NCBI GenBank assembly: GCA_037954665.1
Contig: JBBMOL010000383.1
Location: 248,001 to 312,000 of the forward strand
Length of the DNA stretch: 64,000 nucleotides
Source: Laguncularia racemosa
Lineage: Eukaryota; Streptophyta; Magnoliopsida; Myrtales; Combretaceae
Direction: 5' to 3'
The notes below the pieces were generated by a model. That model did not search any database. It saw nothing but the letters and a program-made list of their open reading frames with translations, and had not been told where the DNA came from. Both the position numbers and the translations under genes were made by a program. Shown piece after piece: positions 42,735 through 53,609 of the stretch. Position 1 is the stretch's first letter; every line of letters begins with the position of its first letter.

Positions 42735-43650
42735 TGATGAGAGCCATGATGGGAGCCAAGCCAAAAGAGGGAATGTGGATCCTCTTAAAGTGCTACCTAG
42801 ACCAATCACAAGAAATCGAGCGAAACGATTCAAGGAAGCACTTAACGAGTTGATAAAGGATGTCCATGAAGTCGAAAAGGATTGGAGCAACCATGAAGCT
42901 GGAATGGATTAGAACAACCATGGGAATGCCCTTACTCTTGTACAAGTCATACTGGATACAGGGCGAAGAGGGCGCATCTTTACAAGGTACGGCCGTGTAG
43001 GAGTCTGGAGGTTACACAGAATCATACACGGTCGTATACACGGTTCAAAGGCACAGCCGTGTATGTTGTCAAGATTTCCATAGAAAGATACACGACTAGA
43101 AGTACACAGTCGTGTACATTGTCAAGATTTCCACAGAATTATACACGGCCAAAGTACACGGCCGTGTATCTCTCCGACACCGGCTTTCATGTCTTGTTTT
43201 GTTATTTTTACGCACTTATTGAAGTGATGTCGTTTTAGGCCTTTATTGTTACGAATTGTAAACCCTAATATAAAGCTCCTAGGGTTTAGAACATTTAGAA
43301 TATAGAACATACAACATTAAAGTTTGAAAAACACTTTTGAGAGAATTCCTCTCTTGGTTCTTTACAGAACTAATCTAGAACTTATCAGATTTTCTTCCAT
43401 GGCATTCATCCCAACTTATCAATCGGTGTTTCATCCCGATTGTGGCGTCTTCATATTATACCAAGGTTCTTGTCTCGCTTATAGACAACGGGTCGCGGTT
43501 TCCACTTGAGTGTGTTTGGCATCTTAGGTAGCGAATTCTGAACGTATTGGTATTAGGTTTCGTCACACGTTGGCGTGGTTCGTATCAGTTAGGAATCCGA
43601 GCAAACCGATTTCGTATCAGTTTGGTATCAGAGCTAATAGATTCGTATCT
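42735..43650 (+). mobile_element. sLTR-2: CRM-family solo LTR with two U5 extensions
   Basis: TGATGAGAGCC to basic end 43587, then a 32-bp unit (43588-43619) and a 31-bp unit (43620-43650, containing TGGTATCAGAGC). Flanks GTTCT (42730-42734) and GTTAT (43651-43655) give an imperfect TSD if the LTR ends at 43650 with A changed to T. Contains the coding tail, two hairpin units and a TATA box. Inserted in the H2 LTR. Confidence 0.8.
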
Positions 43651-43655
43651 GTTAT

Positions 43656-44048
43656 TGTGTGTAATTCACGTGGAATTACTTGTGATTACTGTTATATTAG
43701 AGGAAATTATCATTGTTGAATTGTTAATTGCAACTTTGAGCATTTGGATTTCATTGCATCTCCATTAGGGTTCACGCAAATTCTACTAGTTTGAACCGAG
43801 ATTGGTTTATTGCATTTGAGGTTTATAATTTGCACTAATTGCATTTGCTTAACTCCTAATTTAGGCACATCATAATTTGGTATTAGAGCATCATCATACT
43901 TGGAATTAAGATTGATCATGCCATTATTTAAGAATTGGTTCATAAATATTGAAGAATTGTGCAATTATGAAAGCTAGTTTGATTGACATTGTTTGTTTGT
44001 CTTTCAAATTTGTTTTGTATGTGCATAATCTTGGTTTTAGGCACATCA
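43656..44048 (+). repeat. H2 5' LTR, third piece with U5 extension
   Basis: The basic end GGCACATCA is at 43872; the 176-bp extension (43873-44048) contains relic PBS TGGTATTAGAGC (43878-43889) and ends GGCACATCA. The same extension length as in H1. Confidence 0.85.
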
Positions 44049-44053
44049 TAATT

Positions 44054-44065
44054 TGGTATCAGAGC
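44054..44065 (+). other. H2 primer-binding site (tRNA-iMet)
   Basis: TGGTATCAGAGC, a perfect match, five bases after the LTR end. Confidence 0.88.
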
Positions 44066-45486
44066 ATAGGTTAAGAGAAGGGAGTTTTTGTGATCTTCAC
44101 TTTCAATTAAGGTTCTTCATTTCTTTTGATCCGAAATTATATGTGTGTGGAGGATTGAGTTACTTGATTGTGTTATTGAGGAGTTAAATTTGTTGTTTGT
44201 TAAAGTGGAATTGGAAATCTTATTGTAGCTCATTTGTTGTTGAGATCACCATGAGTAGAAGGGCATGTGTGTGTGTGTATGTATGTGTGGTGTATTGTGT
44301 GTGTTGATTGAAGGAGTTACAACATGGTGTCCTTGAGCTTACCATGAGGAAGAGTAGTGTTTCTTTGTGCTCATTTGTGATCACTTGGAAAAAGTGGAAA
44401 AATTTGAAAATAAAGAAGAGCAAATGGAGAGTTGATGATTTCAAGATTGTATTTTGAATTTTGAAAGCAAAGAAGAGTGAATGGACTATTGATGATTTTG
44501 AAATTGTGATTGTCTTTTACAATTTTCAGATTTGAACTTTTGTGGGAAAAAGGAAATTATTTGAATTCAAACACATTCCATTAAATTGAAGTAGTTTATT
44601 GAGTGGTATTGAATATATTTCATTTGAATTTGAAATTTGATTATTACCATTTGTGGAAAGTTGCATTAAGGAGTGCTACTTAAATTGTTGTCGTGTCGTA
44701 TGTATGTGAGTTATGGTGTAAGGGGTGTGTATTGAGTTATTGGAGTTATGTATGTTGAGTGAAGGGTAATTTGCACCGTGAAGTGTTATGTGTGAAGTGG
44801 TGTTAAGTGATCTTGAAGTGAACATGAGGAGTAAGAGTGTTGATCCTTTGTGATCAAGTGGAGAAGTGAGAATTGTCTTATGTAAATTTCGGATTTGAGG
44901 AGTAGTAATTGAGATTTCAAATTTGAATTTCAGAATTGAAGTGTGAGTTAAGAAGCAATTTGAAAGTTCAAAACACACATTAAGTGATTGTTTAATTATG
45001 TATCATTTGAATTTGAAATAGCTCCTTACCATTTGTGGAACGTTGCACTTATTGAACTCCTTTTGAATGTGAAAGTTGAGCTGTCTTTTTGCATTGAAGT
45101 TATAGTTTGATGTTTATGTGGAAGTGGGGAAAGTGCATCGTGGCTTGAAGTAGTGTGTATGTAGTGTTGTATTTTTTGTAAATTTAGTAAAGGGTGTTAA
45201 CATTTGGTGTTGGTTGTTATATGTGTTGTCAAGCTACTTGTTATTGGTGGCGTGAACATTGTTGAATCGTGAGCAAAGGGGAAGTTGTGTGGTGGTGAAT
45301 AGTGTGTTGTGTATGTGTTTAATTGCTGCCAATTGTGTATTTAAGTGGTGAGAAGTCAAGGCAAGAAAATGGAAAGTTGAGTAGTAGAATTTGAAATTCA
45401 AACAAGTCATTAAAGTGTGAAAGTAATTGAACTAATTACTTAAACACTTGTAGTTAAATTAATTCTATCTACTTGAAAGTAGTTGA
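44066..45486 (+). other. H2 leader with diverged repeats of about 400 bp
   Basis: Untranslated. Phrases such as ACCATTTGTGGAA followed by GTTGCA (near 44646 and 45027) and GTATGTATGTG-type stretches (44277, 44697) recur at intervals of roughly 400 bases, suggesting an old tandem structure. GT microsatellite at 44264-44290. No gene. Confidence 0.6.
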
Positions 45487-46554
45487 GTGTACTTCACTTG
45501 TGGCTTGGTTGTGCACTTGAACCGTAGAAGTGTGAAGATAATTATTGTGCTGTTGGGTTTGAACACAATCATGTTTAGTGAAATGTTTCATTATACTAAT
45601 GTACTGCACCAGACATTTACTACATTCACTACTAAGGATGATGAACAAAGAGAAAATTTATTCCATACCTCTTGTAGGATACAAGGAAATTTATGTGTCC
45701 TTATAATTGATGGTGGTAGTTATACCAATATGGTAGCAGCATCATTAGTATAAAAACTAAAACTTGCCACTACTCTACATCCTGAACCGTATAAATTGCA
45801 TTGGCTTAGTGATCAAGAGAGTTTGCATGTGACCTAAAGAGCTAGGGTACCTTTCAGTGTAGGGGATAAATACTGTGATGAAATCGAGAGTGATATTTTA
45901 CCTATGTATACATCCCATATATTGCTTGATAGGCCTTAGTTATATGATAAGAAGGTCTTATATGATGGCTTTAGGAATACTTACGTATTCCAGAAGGAGG
46001 GAAAACGAATTATTCTAGATCCGATGTTGCCTTTAGAGGTTCAAAGGGTTCAGCAACAAATTAGTAAACCATTAGAGGGCCATGAGTAGTTGAACCAACC
46101 CTTAAAGCACAAAATTTATCAGATACAAATGTGCTAACCTTTAGAGGATCCTGATGATCATACTTAGATGAGAAAACTACCAGAGGCCCAAACTTTTTAG
46201 GGGTAGTTGTCTTCACCTTTAGAGGTACTAAAGGCTCATGAGAAGTTGAGTAAACCATTAGAGAATTCTGAAGGTCAGAGTCAGATGAGCCCATCATCAG
46301 AGAGCCAGATTGTTCAGAGATAGTTGTGTCTACCTTCAGAGGTTTTAGAGGGCAGTGAGCAGTTGGGCCAACCATTAGAGGGCCATGAGGATCAGCGCTA
46401 TATAGATAAGTTAAAAAAGGAGAAAACAATTTCAGTGGAATGGGTTGAGATAGGGGAGACATTAGTGGATAATGGGTCATTATTTGTGTTGCAGATGAGA
46501 TATGATGGGAAAATTTCTAACACTGTCAACCTTTTCAGAACCCAATTTGGATGA
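45487..46554 (+). pseudogene. H2 protease-like domain with PLE-rich tail
   Basis: One reading frame with about ten stops, mostly TAG or TGA. N-terminal: MFSEMFHYTNVLHQTFTTFT, then retropepsin with VLIIDGGSYTNMV, KLHWLSDQESLHV, DEIESDILPMYTSHILLDRP and VLYDGFRNTYVFQKEGKRII. The C-terminal 200 residues repeat PLEGHE/QPLE/KPLE motifs at about 20-residue spacing, then VEIGETLVDNGSLFVLQMRY. No gag or RT. H1 has the same organisation, so this is a family trait rather than a single deletion. Confidence 0.75.
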
Positions 46555-47512
46555 TGATCCAAATTGCTCATATTTACCTTATGTCTTTATTTCTAATAAA
46601 ATTTGAGAATAATCTTACAGGTACAATGATAATTCTCCATGGGATGCCAATATGTCCTACAACTTCCGTTGGACACAGAACATTTTTCAAGATGACAATC
46701 AAAGACCCGCTGCGATTGTTTTCCTATTTCGAGGCATTGGATCATGAAGACTTATGTTATTTTGTATCTTGTAATTGTTTTATGAACTATTTTGGTTGTA
46801 TTTTGGTTTTGGGACACTTTTATTTCCTTGTAATTTTCATTTAGGATTAGCCACCTTAAAAGTGGCAAACTTGTAATTTTAAGCACTTTTTAACCCTAGG
46901 AGTAGCAAGTATAAATACTTGCTTAAGAGAGGGTTTAAGGAGGATTATTTTAGTAGAATAGAGAGATCATATTCACGTGAGAATTAGGGTTCCTAATTTT
47001 CATTAGACTCTTATCAATTTCAATCCCAAGAGTTGAAATTGTGGCGAGTGCAACACCTTAAAATTGTGAGTAGTATCAATTTCATTTTGTTGTGATTTCT
47101 TTTCTTCTCTAGTGTGTCATATCTGGGGGTGAATTGAGATTGTTCTTGGACAGATTTTCTTCTAATTGTTGTCGAATTCTTGTGTTTAATTAAGATGTCT
47201 TTCAATTGAATTCGAATCATCTTTGAAGAATTCCTCTTGAAAACGTGATTATCACTTGTGGAAAGGAGTTCTTAGAATTGAAGTTTTCTTTGAATTTGTG
47301 GATTATTTTTGCGGGTTTATATGTGATTAGGGTGTTGTTAGAAGAGATTAACGTTGAGGTTTCACAATTGCAACATTGAACATTTGGATTTCCTTGCATC
47401 TTCATTAGGGTTCACGTGAATTCTTGCCCTTTTGGAGCCGATTTGTTGTTGATTTGAGTTAGCTTTTTCTTGAGTCTTTTAAATGTGCTTCTAAGTGGAT
47501 TTAGGCTCATCA
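46555..47512 (+). repeat. H3 5' LTR
   Basis: Ends TTAGGCTCATCA at 47512. TATA box TATAAATA at 46910-46917 within the same palindrome as H1/H2. It lacks the 176-bp extension. Start position tentative. Confidence 0.65.
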
Positions 47513-47518
47513 TCTTTT

Positions 47519-47530
47519 TGGTATCAAAGC
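47519..47530 (+). other. H3 primer-binding site (tRNA-iMet)
   Basis: TGGTATCAAAGC, one mismatch from the initiator tRNA-Met complement, six bases after the LTR. Confidence 0.8.
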
Positions 47531-48434
47531 TCATGTTGAGAGAAGGGAATTGGTTTTATTTGATTTCGTGGAGTTAATCATCAATTAGGGTTGATTTAGT
47601 GAAACCGCAAATTGTGTTGATTGTTGTGGTTTTGAGCTTATGAAATTACCTTGACTTGGGATTTAATTTGCTGATTGTTGGAGTTGGATTGGGAAGGTTG
47701 TTGTATCATTTTATGATCAATAATTTTCGTGGAAGGGCAAAAGTATAAAGTGTTGTTTAATTCAACAACTTTTGGAACTTGCAAAACTTACCAAATTCTT
47801 GTCGTGGCTTGTTATGGCGTGGAGGAGGATGTGTAGTTTGTTGTTTTGATTTCCATTGTGTAATTCTGAATTGGTGGAGTACAATTTGCAGATTGCATTG
47901 AGTTTTGATTAGTGAGGAATTATTTGAATTCAAACACATGCAATTAAGTTGTGGGAGTTAATGATTGCTATTTGAATTTGAATTCATTGTTTACCAATTG
48001 AAGAAGGTTTGCAATTAGTGAAGTGGTTTGAATTTCAAATTGAAAGTTGCTGTCTATTGTGGAATTCGGAATTCATTTGTGGAAAGTCACCTATTAGTCC
48101 TTTGTTATCATTATTTGCCGTGGAAGTGGAAGCCTACTTGTTATTATTATCCATTTTGTTGTTGCCGTGGAAGTAACTCATCATCATTATTGTTGTTACT
48201 TGTGTGTTGCCGTGGAGTGACTTTTGGAAATTAAATTTGTTGCACCGTATTGTTGTGACGTGTTGTGGAGAAGAGTATTATACGTAAGTTGCAATATTAT
48301 AATTGTAACGTTAAGAGGGTTTGTTTGTTTGTCTTTTGTAGTTACTATTGTGTGGAGTTAAGGGAAGTGAAGTAGTGGAGTGTGTACCCTTGAATCAAAT
48401 TGTTTTGAGGATTAGCATACGGGAGTCTACAACT
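47531..48434 (+). other. H3 leader
   Basis: About 900 untranslated bases, including TTGCCGTGGAAGT-type repeats at 48113-48230. No gene. Confidence 0.6.
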
Positions 48435-49336
48435 ATGTCAAATGACAGTGTGAATGGGGGAATTGGTGATGAAGCCAATAGCTAGGTTGGTGGAGGTCAG
48501 GGTCGTAATGTGGTAGGTAGGAGAACTTTGGAAAAACAACTCCAGGATCTTACTACTATAGTTGCTACACTGGCAACTAGAGTTGATAGAATGACATTAC
48601 CATAACCACCAGTGGTAAACCGACCGGCACCACCTCGAGTAGCACCACAAAACCCTCATCGAAATAGAGTAGTAGGAGATGGGAATTTGAATAGAAGGAT
48701 GGGTGAGGAGCATCTTCCAAACAGGGAAGAAAGGGATGATAATTTTAGGGTAAACCTAAATCAGAATAGGGATTTCAGGCCACCTCAGGGTTTGGAGTAT
48801 GTGAAACTACAGATGCCATCCTATGATGACAAGGGATCAGCAGATGAATACTTAGACTGGGAGGACAAGGTCAAAGGTCTCTTTGAATGTTATGAGATCG
48901 ATGACAGTACTAGGGTCCGATTGGCTGTTGTAGAATTTTTAGGGTATGCTGCACTTTGGTGGAAGAATATGATCATCAATAGGCGTCGGGATGGAGAGGC
49001 TGAGGTTCAGACCTGGAGGGACATGAAGAGATTGTTTAGGAAAAGGTTCATTCCTGAGCACTACAAACAGGAGCTGTTTATGCGACTACAAACCTTGAGG
49101 CAGGGGGGCAAAACAGTGGATGATTATGTGCAGGAATTTGAGACCCTTATAATTAGGTGTGGGTCTGTTGAGCCTCCAGAACAAACTATCGCACGTTTTG
49201 TCTCAGGTCTAAAATATGAAATAGTGTGTATTATTGAACTGCAGCGCTATATTGCACTTGATGAGGCTATTCAGTTGGCCTTAAAAGTAGAGAGACAAAG
49301 GAGGTCCAACTTTTTTAGGGCTCCGAGCAGTAGGCT
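48435..49336 (+). pseudogene. H3 gag
   Basis: ATG at 48435 (MSNDSVNGGIGDEA), stops near 48483 and 48603, then open to 49336. Gag core: LQMPSYDDKGSADEYLDWED, VVEFLGYAALWWKNMIINRR and MRLQTLRQGGKTVDDYVQEF. It is distinct from but homologous to the CRM-family gag. The frame then runs into the CRM-F LTR and picks up its coding tail, producing a spurious fusion. The zinc knuckle would lie beyond the insertion. Confidence 0.85.
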
Positions 49337-50345
49337 TGATGAGAACCATGATGGGAGCCAAGCCAGAAGATGGAATGTGGATCCTCTTGAAGTGCCACCT
49401 GAACCTATCACAAGAACTTAAGCAAAACGATTCAAGGAAGCACTTAACGGGTTGATAAAGGATGACCATGAAGTTGGAAAGGATTGGAGCAATCATGAAG
49501 CTAGAATGGATTGGAACAACCATGGGAATGCCCTTGCTCTTGTACAAGTCATAATGGATACAGGTTGAAGAGGGTGTGTCTTTACAAGGCACGACCGTGT
49601 AGGAGTTTGGAGGTTACACAGAATCATACACGGTCGTATACATGGTTCAAAGGCACGACCGTGTATGTTGTCAAGATTTCCATAGAAAGATACACGACTA
49701 GAAGTACACGGTCGTGTACATTGTCAAGATTTCCACAGAAAGATACACGACTAGATGTACACGGTCGTGTACATTTCCAACGCTGGTCGTGTACTTCTCC
49801 AACGCCGGCTCTAAGGCCGTCGGCCTTCACTCTCACCCTGCCGGCCTTCATGTCTTGTTTTGTTATTTTTACGCAAGTTATTGAAGTGATGTCGTTTTGG
49901 GGCTTTATTATTACGAATTGTAAACCCTACTATAACGCTCCTAGGGTTTAGAACAGCTAGAATATAGAATATACAACATTGAAGTTTGAAAAACACCTTT
50001 AAGAGAATTCCTCTCTTGGTTCTTTAAAGAACTAATCTAGAACTTATCAGATTTTTTCTTCCATGGCGTTCATCCCGACTTATCAATCGGTCTCTCATCC
50101 CGATTGTGGCGTCTTCATATTATACTAAGGTTCTTGACTCGCTTATAGACAACGGGTCGCGGTTTCCACTTGAGTGTGTTTGGCATCTTAGGTAACAAAT
50201 TCCGAACATATTGGTATTGGGTTTCGTCACACGTTGGCGTGGTTCGAATCAGTTAGGAATCCGAGCAAACCAATTTCGTATCAGTTTGGTATCAGAGCTA
50301 ATCGATTCGTATCAGTTTGGTATCAGAGCTAATCGATTCGTATTA
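49337..50345 (+). repeat. CRM-F 5' LTR with three U5 extensions
   Basis: Basic LTR 49337-50251 (end mutated to GAATCA) plus 94 bp of extension. Two hairpin units at about 49670-49775, palindrome GTTCTTTAAAGAAC at 50019-50032, TATA region altered to TATAACG. Coding tail open at the start except a TAA near 49419. Confidence 0.88.
50252..50345 (+). repeat. Stepwise U5 extension: three PBS-derived units
   Basis: Units 50252-50283 (32 bp), 50284-50314 (31 bp) and 50315-50345 (31 bp). Units 2 and 3 each contain a perfect TGGTATCAGAGC and end CGTATCA or CGTATTA. Unit 1 is a diverged version (AGGAATCCGAGC at the PBS position, 15 of 20 matching at its start). The real PBS then begins at 50349. Confidence 0.9.
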
Positions 50346-50354
50346 GTTTGGTAT
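50346..50354 (+). other. CRM-F primer-binding site, split by Ath-G
   Basis: GTTTGGTAT here and GGTATCAGAGCC at 59696-59707 are the two sides of one TGGTATCAGAGC, with GGTAT duplicated as the Ath-G TSD. Confidence 0.9.
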
Positions 50355-51914
50355 TGATGGGACGATCTGACCGTTCTAACAAGTTTAAACCTTTACTCAA
50401 TCCTAGCTTACGATCAGTTCTAAGGCAAGTGTACCTATTGACTAGCAGTATAGCATAGGAGTACAGGTATCGATCCCACGAAGACTTATAAGTACTAGTA
50501 CTAACGATTCTCCTACTATCTAACTTCTCACTATTGATGATCTCAACTATCCTAATTATTGCCTAAACCTAAAAAAAACAAATAAAATGAACAAAGTAAA
50601 TGTAATCAAACACCCCCTTAATTAATTCAATGATCTAAACATACCCTGCCCAAGATCCACCCCTGATTCTCATGCAGCTTCTATTCAATTCCAAACTATC
50701 CAATGATTAATACCCAATCTTTGATCTGCGCAGTTTCTTACACTAGATTAGAGTCTTTCTCAAGATCAATAATCCCTAATCCTAATTAAGCCAATTAAGA
50801 TCTCTCTTCAATTAACATAATCAAGATTACAATAGAATTATAGGACTCTCAATTGAACCAGACCGCAATGACCTCGTTCAATACAGAAGACCTCCTATAA
50901 CCTATCTCAAGGATTACAAGGGGTCTTTTTATTCATGCAAGATCTACTCTATTACCGATTTCTCAATCTTAATAATAGAGATATAATTCCATCCTAATAT
51001 TGCGCACATATCAAGATGAATAAAATATAATTGCAACATGAACAAACTTAAAGAATAGAATTAAATTATTGAACATCAACAATTCTGTCACATGATACTC
51101 AGGGGTTTCTCAAGGGAACGGGTATGAAACAATTAGCCACTCATGAATCTAATAAGAAGAGCAAAACATAAAATAATTGAGTCCATAAAGAAAATTCGAA
51201 CATGAAATATCTTGGCTTCCAATCCGAAACTATTCTGGCAACAGCTCCTGGCAGCAGCTTCTCTTCTCTAGGGTTTCTCTTGTGCCGCCTCCCTCTTTTC
51301 TATTTAGGGTTGTTCTATTTATACTTCTTGAGGCATGGCCGAGCATCTTCAACTAGAAAGATACGATTCTATCTTTCCTTTTCCAAGTGAATTTCGTCAA
51401 GTGAATAATAGTCGCCTGGCACGCCTAACGGCACGGCCAGATTTCAAACCATGTCTCCCTCTGGTCGAAAATATGTAACTCCTCAATCTTGCTCAGTGTT
51501 TGGCACGGCTAGGAACACGGGTAGCAGCATGGCTAGCAACACGGCTAGAAGCACGGCTAGACTATAACCCGTGCCAAGTTCTGGAGCTTTCCACGTCTTC
51601 ACAGCGTATGCCACGACTTCAAACACACCCATATCACAAGTCGTGCTTCCTTTCCAAGTGATGCTTTCATCTTCAGGTAGGCCCACGGTTCATGACACGG
51701 CCGTGGCCTTCCATGTGTTGTCCATGAGTAACTTTAACTTGATCTTTTAAGCTTCAATTATGCTCCTTTTGTGATCTTTCTCCTTCTCTTTGGTATTATA
51801 CCGTGAAACATATATTTATCTATTAAATACCGAATCCGCATTGATTTTATTCAAAAGATTATACAAATTCATCATTAATGCCCATGATTTACCAGGGTTA
51901 ATTTACTCTTATCA
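50355..51914 (-). repeat. Ath-G 3' LTR
   Basis: TGATGGGACGATC ... ACTCTTATCA on the plus strand. CACGGC-rich block 51418-51705, including GACACGGCCGTGGCC. Carries one extra 15-base CACGGCTAG-type unit near 51520-51550 relative to the other LTR. The PPT complement AATTTCCCCACACTT follows at 51915. Confidence 0.93.
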
Positions 51915-53609
51915 AATTTCCCCACACTTAAGGGTTTGCTTGTCCTTAAGCAAACACGGATTAAGAAAACCCAAAGGACCAGTTCTCATATGTTCCCGCA
52001 ATTAAGAAGATATTTCAGCATCATCGATTTCATGCTACACCTTAATCATTGATAATCTTTACTCAATCTTACCATTAGTTGTATACAAAATAAAAATACT
52101 AAAATTCCCAAAACTAATCCAAGTGAATCAAACTTTTACCCTTATCATTTAAACTAAAATTCCCAGAGTCAGAATTGTCACAAGATCGATACTAGTAAAA
52201 TAAAGTATACCATCCTTTTAACCACTGTTGTAAGCAACACAACAGGGACTAAAGGCATGTTGTATCCACTTGTCTCCTAGCTCTTCCTTTTTCTGTTTTA
52301 TCCAATTCTTAAGTTGATCTTAAGAGTTTACCATTGAAGCACTTGACTAAGTTAACTGACCCATGTAACAAACTTTCGATCGATAATCCCGAGTTCATTA
52401 CTCGAGTTAATAGACGTTATTCCCTCAGCGTAGAAGGCATCCCTCGGATTTACTTGTTCGAGTCTAGTTAACTCAATTACTTAATTAATTAAGACGGTTT
52501 CCTTGGTCAGTAAGTCCCAGACTAGGCGATCTTAGGCTACTAGGTTTTAAAAATACCCCTTCGAACCTCTACCATCTCAATCAATCAACTATCATTTATA
52601 TAAGCTCTTTTAAGTTCATTTTTCTCAGACTTTTCTCATGACCCTTGTAGCGAGCTTTCAGCCATTGATCCCAAGTTCGTCACCCGAGTCAATAGATGTT
52701 ATTCCCTAAAAAAGGCATCCCTCAGGCTTAATTACTCGAGTCTATGAGGCCCACTTCTGAACTATTTATTTATTTATTTATTATTATTTTTTTTTTAAAT
52801 CACCAAGTTACAAGTATCATTTACGCCTTCACTCCAAGTTATATAGCTTACCTACTGGGCAAAAAGAAGGGCATACTAAACTCACTAGTGACCTTAATCC
52901 AATCTCACTTCCCGAAAGTAAAGGTTAAATGACAAGTAAGTTTACTTCACTTGGATTTCATCTTGTAATTTTAGCAACGTATCTCTAATACATAATAAGA
53001 GAATATAAATTGTTAAAGATATTCTACAGAGGTATAAACAAATCTCAGCAGTTCTTGATTGTCAAAAGTCATCATCGATTATACCTTAATTAAGAGGAAA
53101 TTACATTTTTGATTGCATAACCCTTGTATCCTAGTTTCGTACAAGTTTCGTTTCACTAACCCCCTTCCCCACACTTACAATAGACATTGTCCCCAATGTC
53201 CTCATGAAATGCATAAAGGGAAGCAAAGAATAAAAGCAAAGATAAAACAAAAGGAAAACGAAAAACTTCCCTGAATTCTTTTACAACGCAGATCGTTAAC
53301 AGAAAGTCAAGCGACGAACAAGTGGAGTCATGAGAACCTCTGCTAAACGTAATGGGTCAGTGTACTTTGAAAGCCTGTATCTCATAACAATAACAACAAA
53401 ACAACAAAGAAAACAAAACAAAACGAAAGAAACACATAATCGACTGAACATAAAGCTAACTATCATCAGCATTTTCTATTTCAAACATTAGTGGTTGGTC
53501 AGTTTTCCAGAATCATACAAATCGGGATAGTAAAAAAAAAAGTAAGATGGCTATTCTATACAATGGTCCAAATCTCCCGGGTTCAACTTCCATCGATCCA
53601 CTCGCGAGG
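51915..53609 (-). other. Ath-G 3' untranslated region
   Basis: 1.7 kb between ORF3 and the LTR with no open frame of note. TTTA microsatellite and T run at 52764-52797. A partly repeated phrase, ATTCCCTxA...AAGGCATCCCTC with CGAGTC, occurs near 52420-52465 and 52690-52740. Athila elements often have long non-coding 3' regions. Confidence 0.65.

Larger units (their letters stand above)
20630..46554 (+). mobile_element. H2: non-autonomous protease-only element, multiply invaded
   Basis: Plus-strand element inserted in Tat-A. The 5' LTR is in three pieces (20630-21368, 42648-42734, 43656-44048) because H1 and sLTR-2 inserted into it; then PBS 44054-44065, a long leader, and a protease-like frame ending near 46554, where the H3 LTR begins. 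Its 3' end is not in the window, so the TSD (left flank CCTTT) cannot be checked. The LTR pieces join to about 1.2 kb, the same size as the H1 LTRs. No gag, RT or integrase is recognised. Confidence 0.75.

Noticed and set aside
46061..46480. Minus-strand frame opposite the H2 PLE tail
   Set aside because: It is the antisense of the repetitive PLE-coding stretch; the sense frame aligns with H1 and carries the protease.
48612..49421. Gag protein with a C-terminal GSQARRWNVDPLEVPP domain
   Set aside because: The C-terminal part comes from the CRM-F LTR inserted at 49337; the fusion is accidental.
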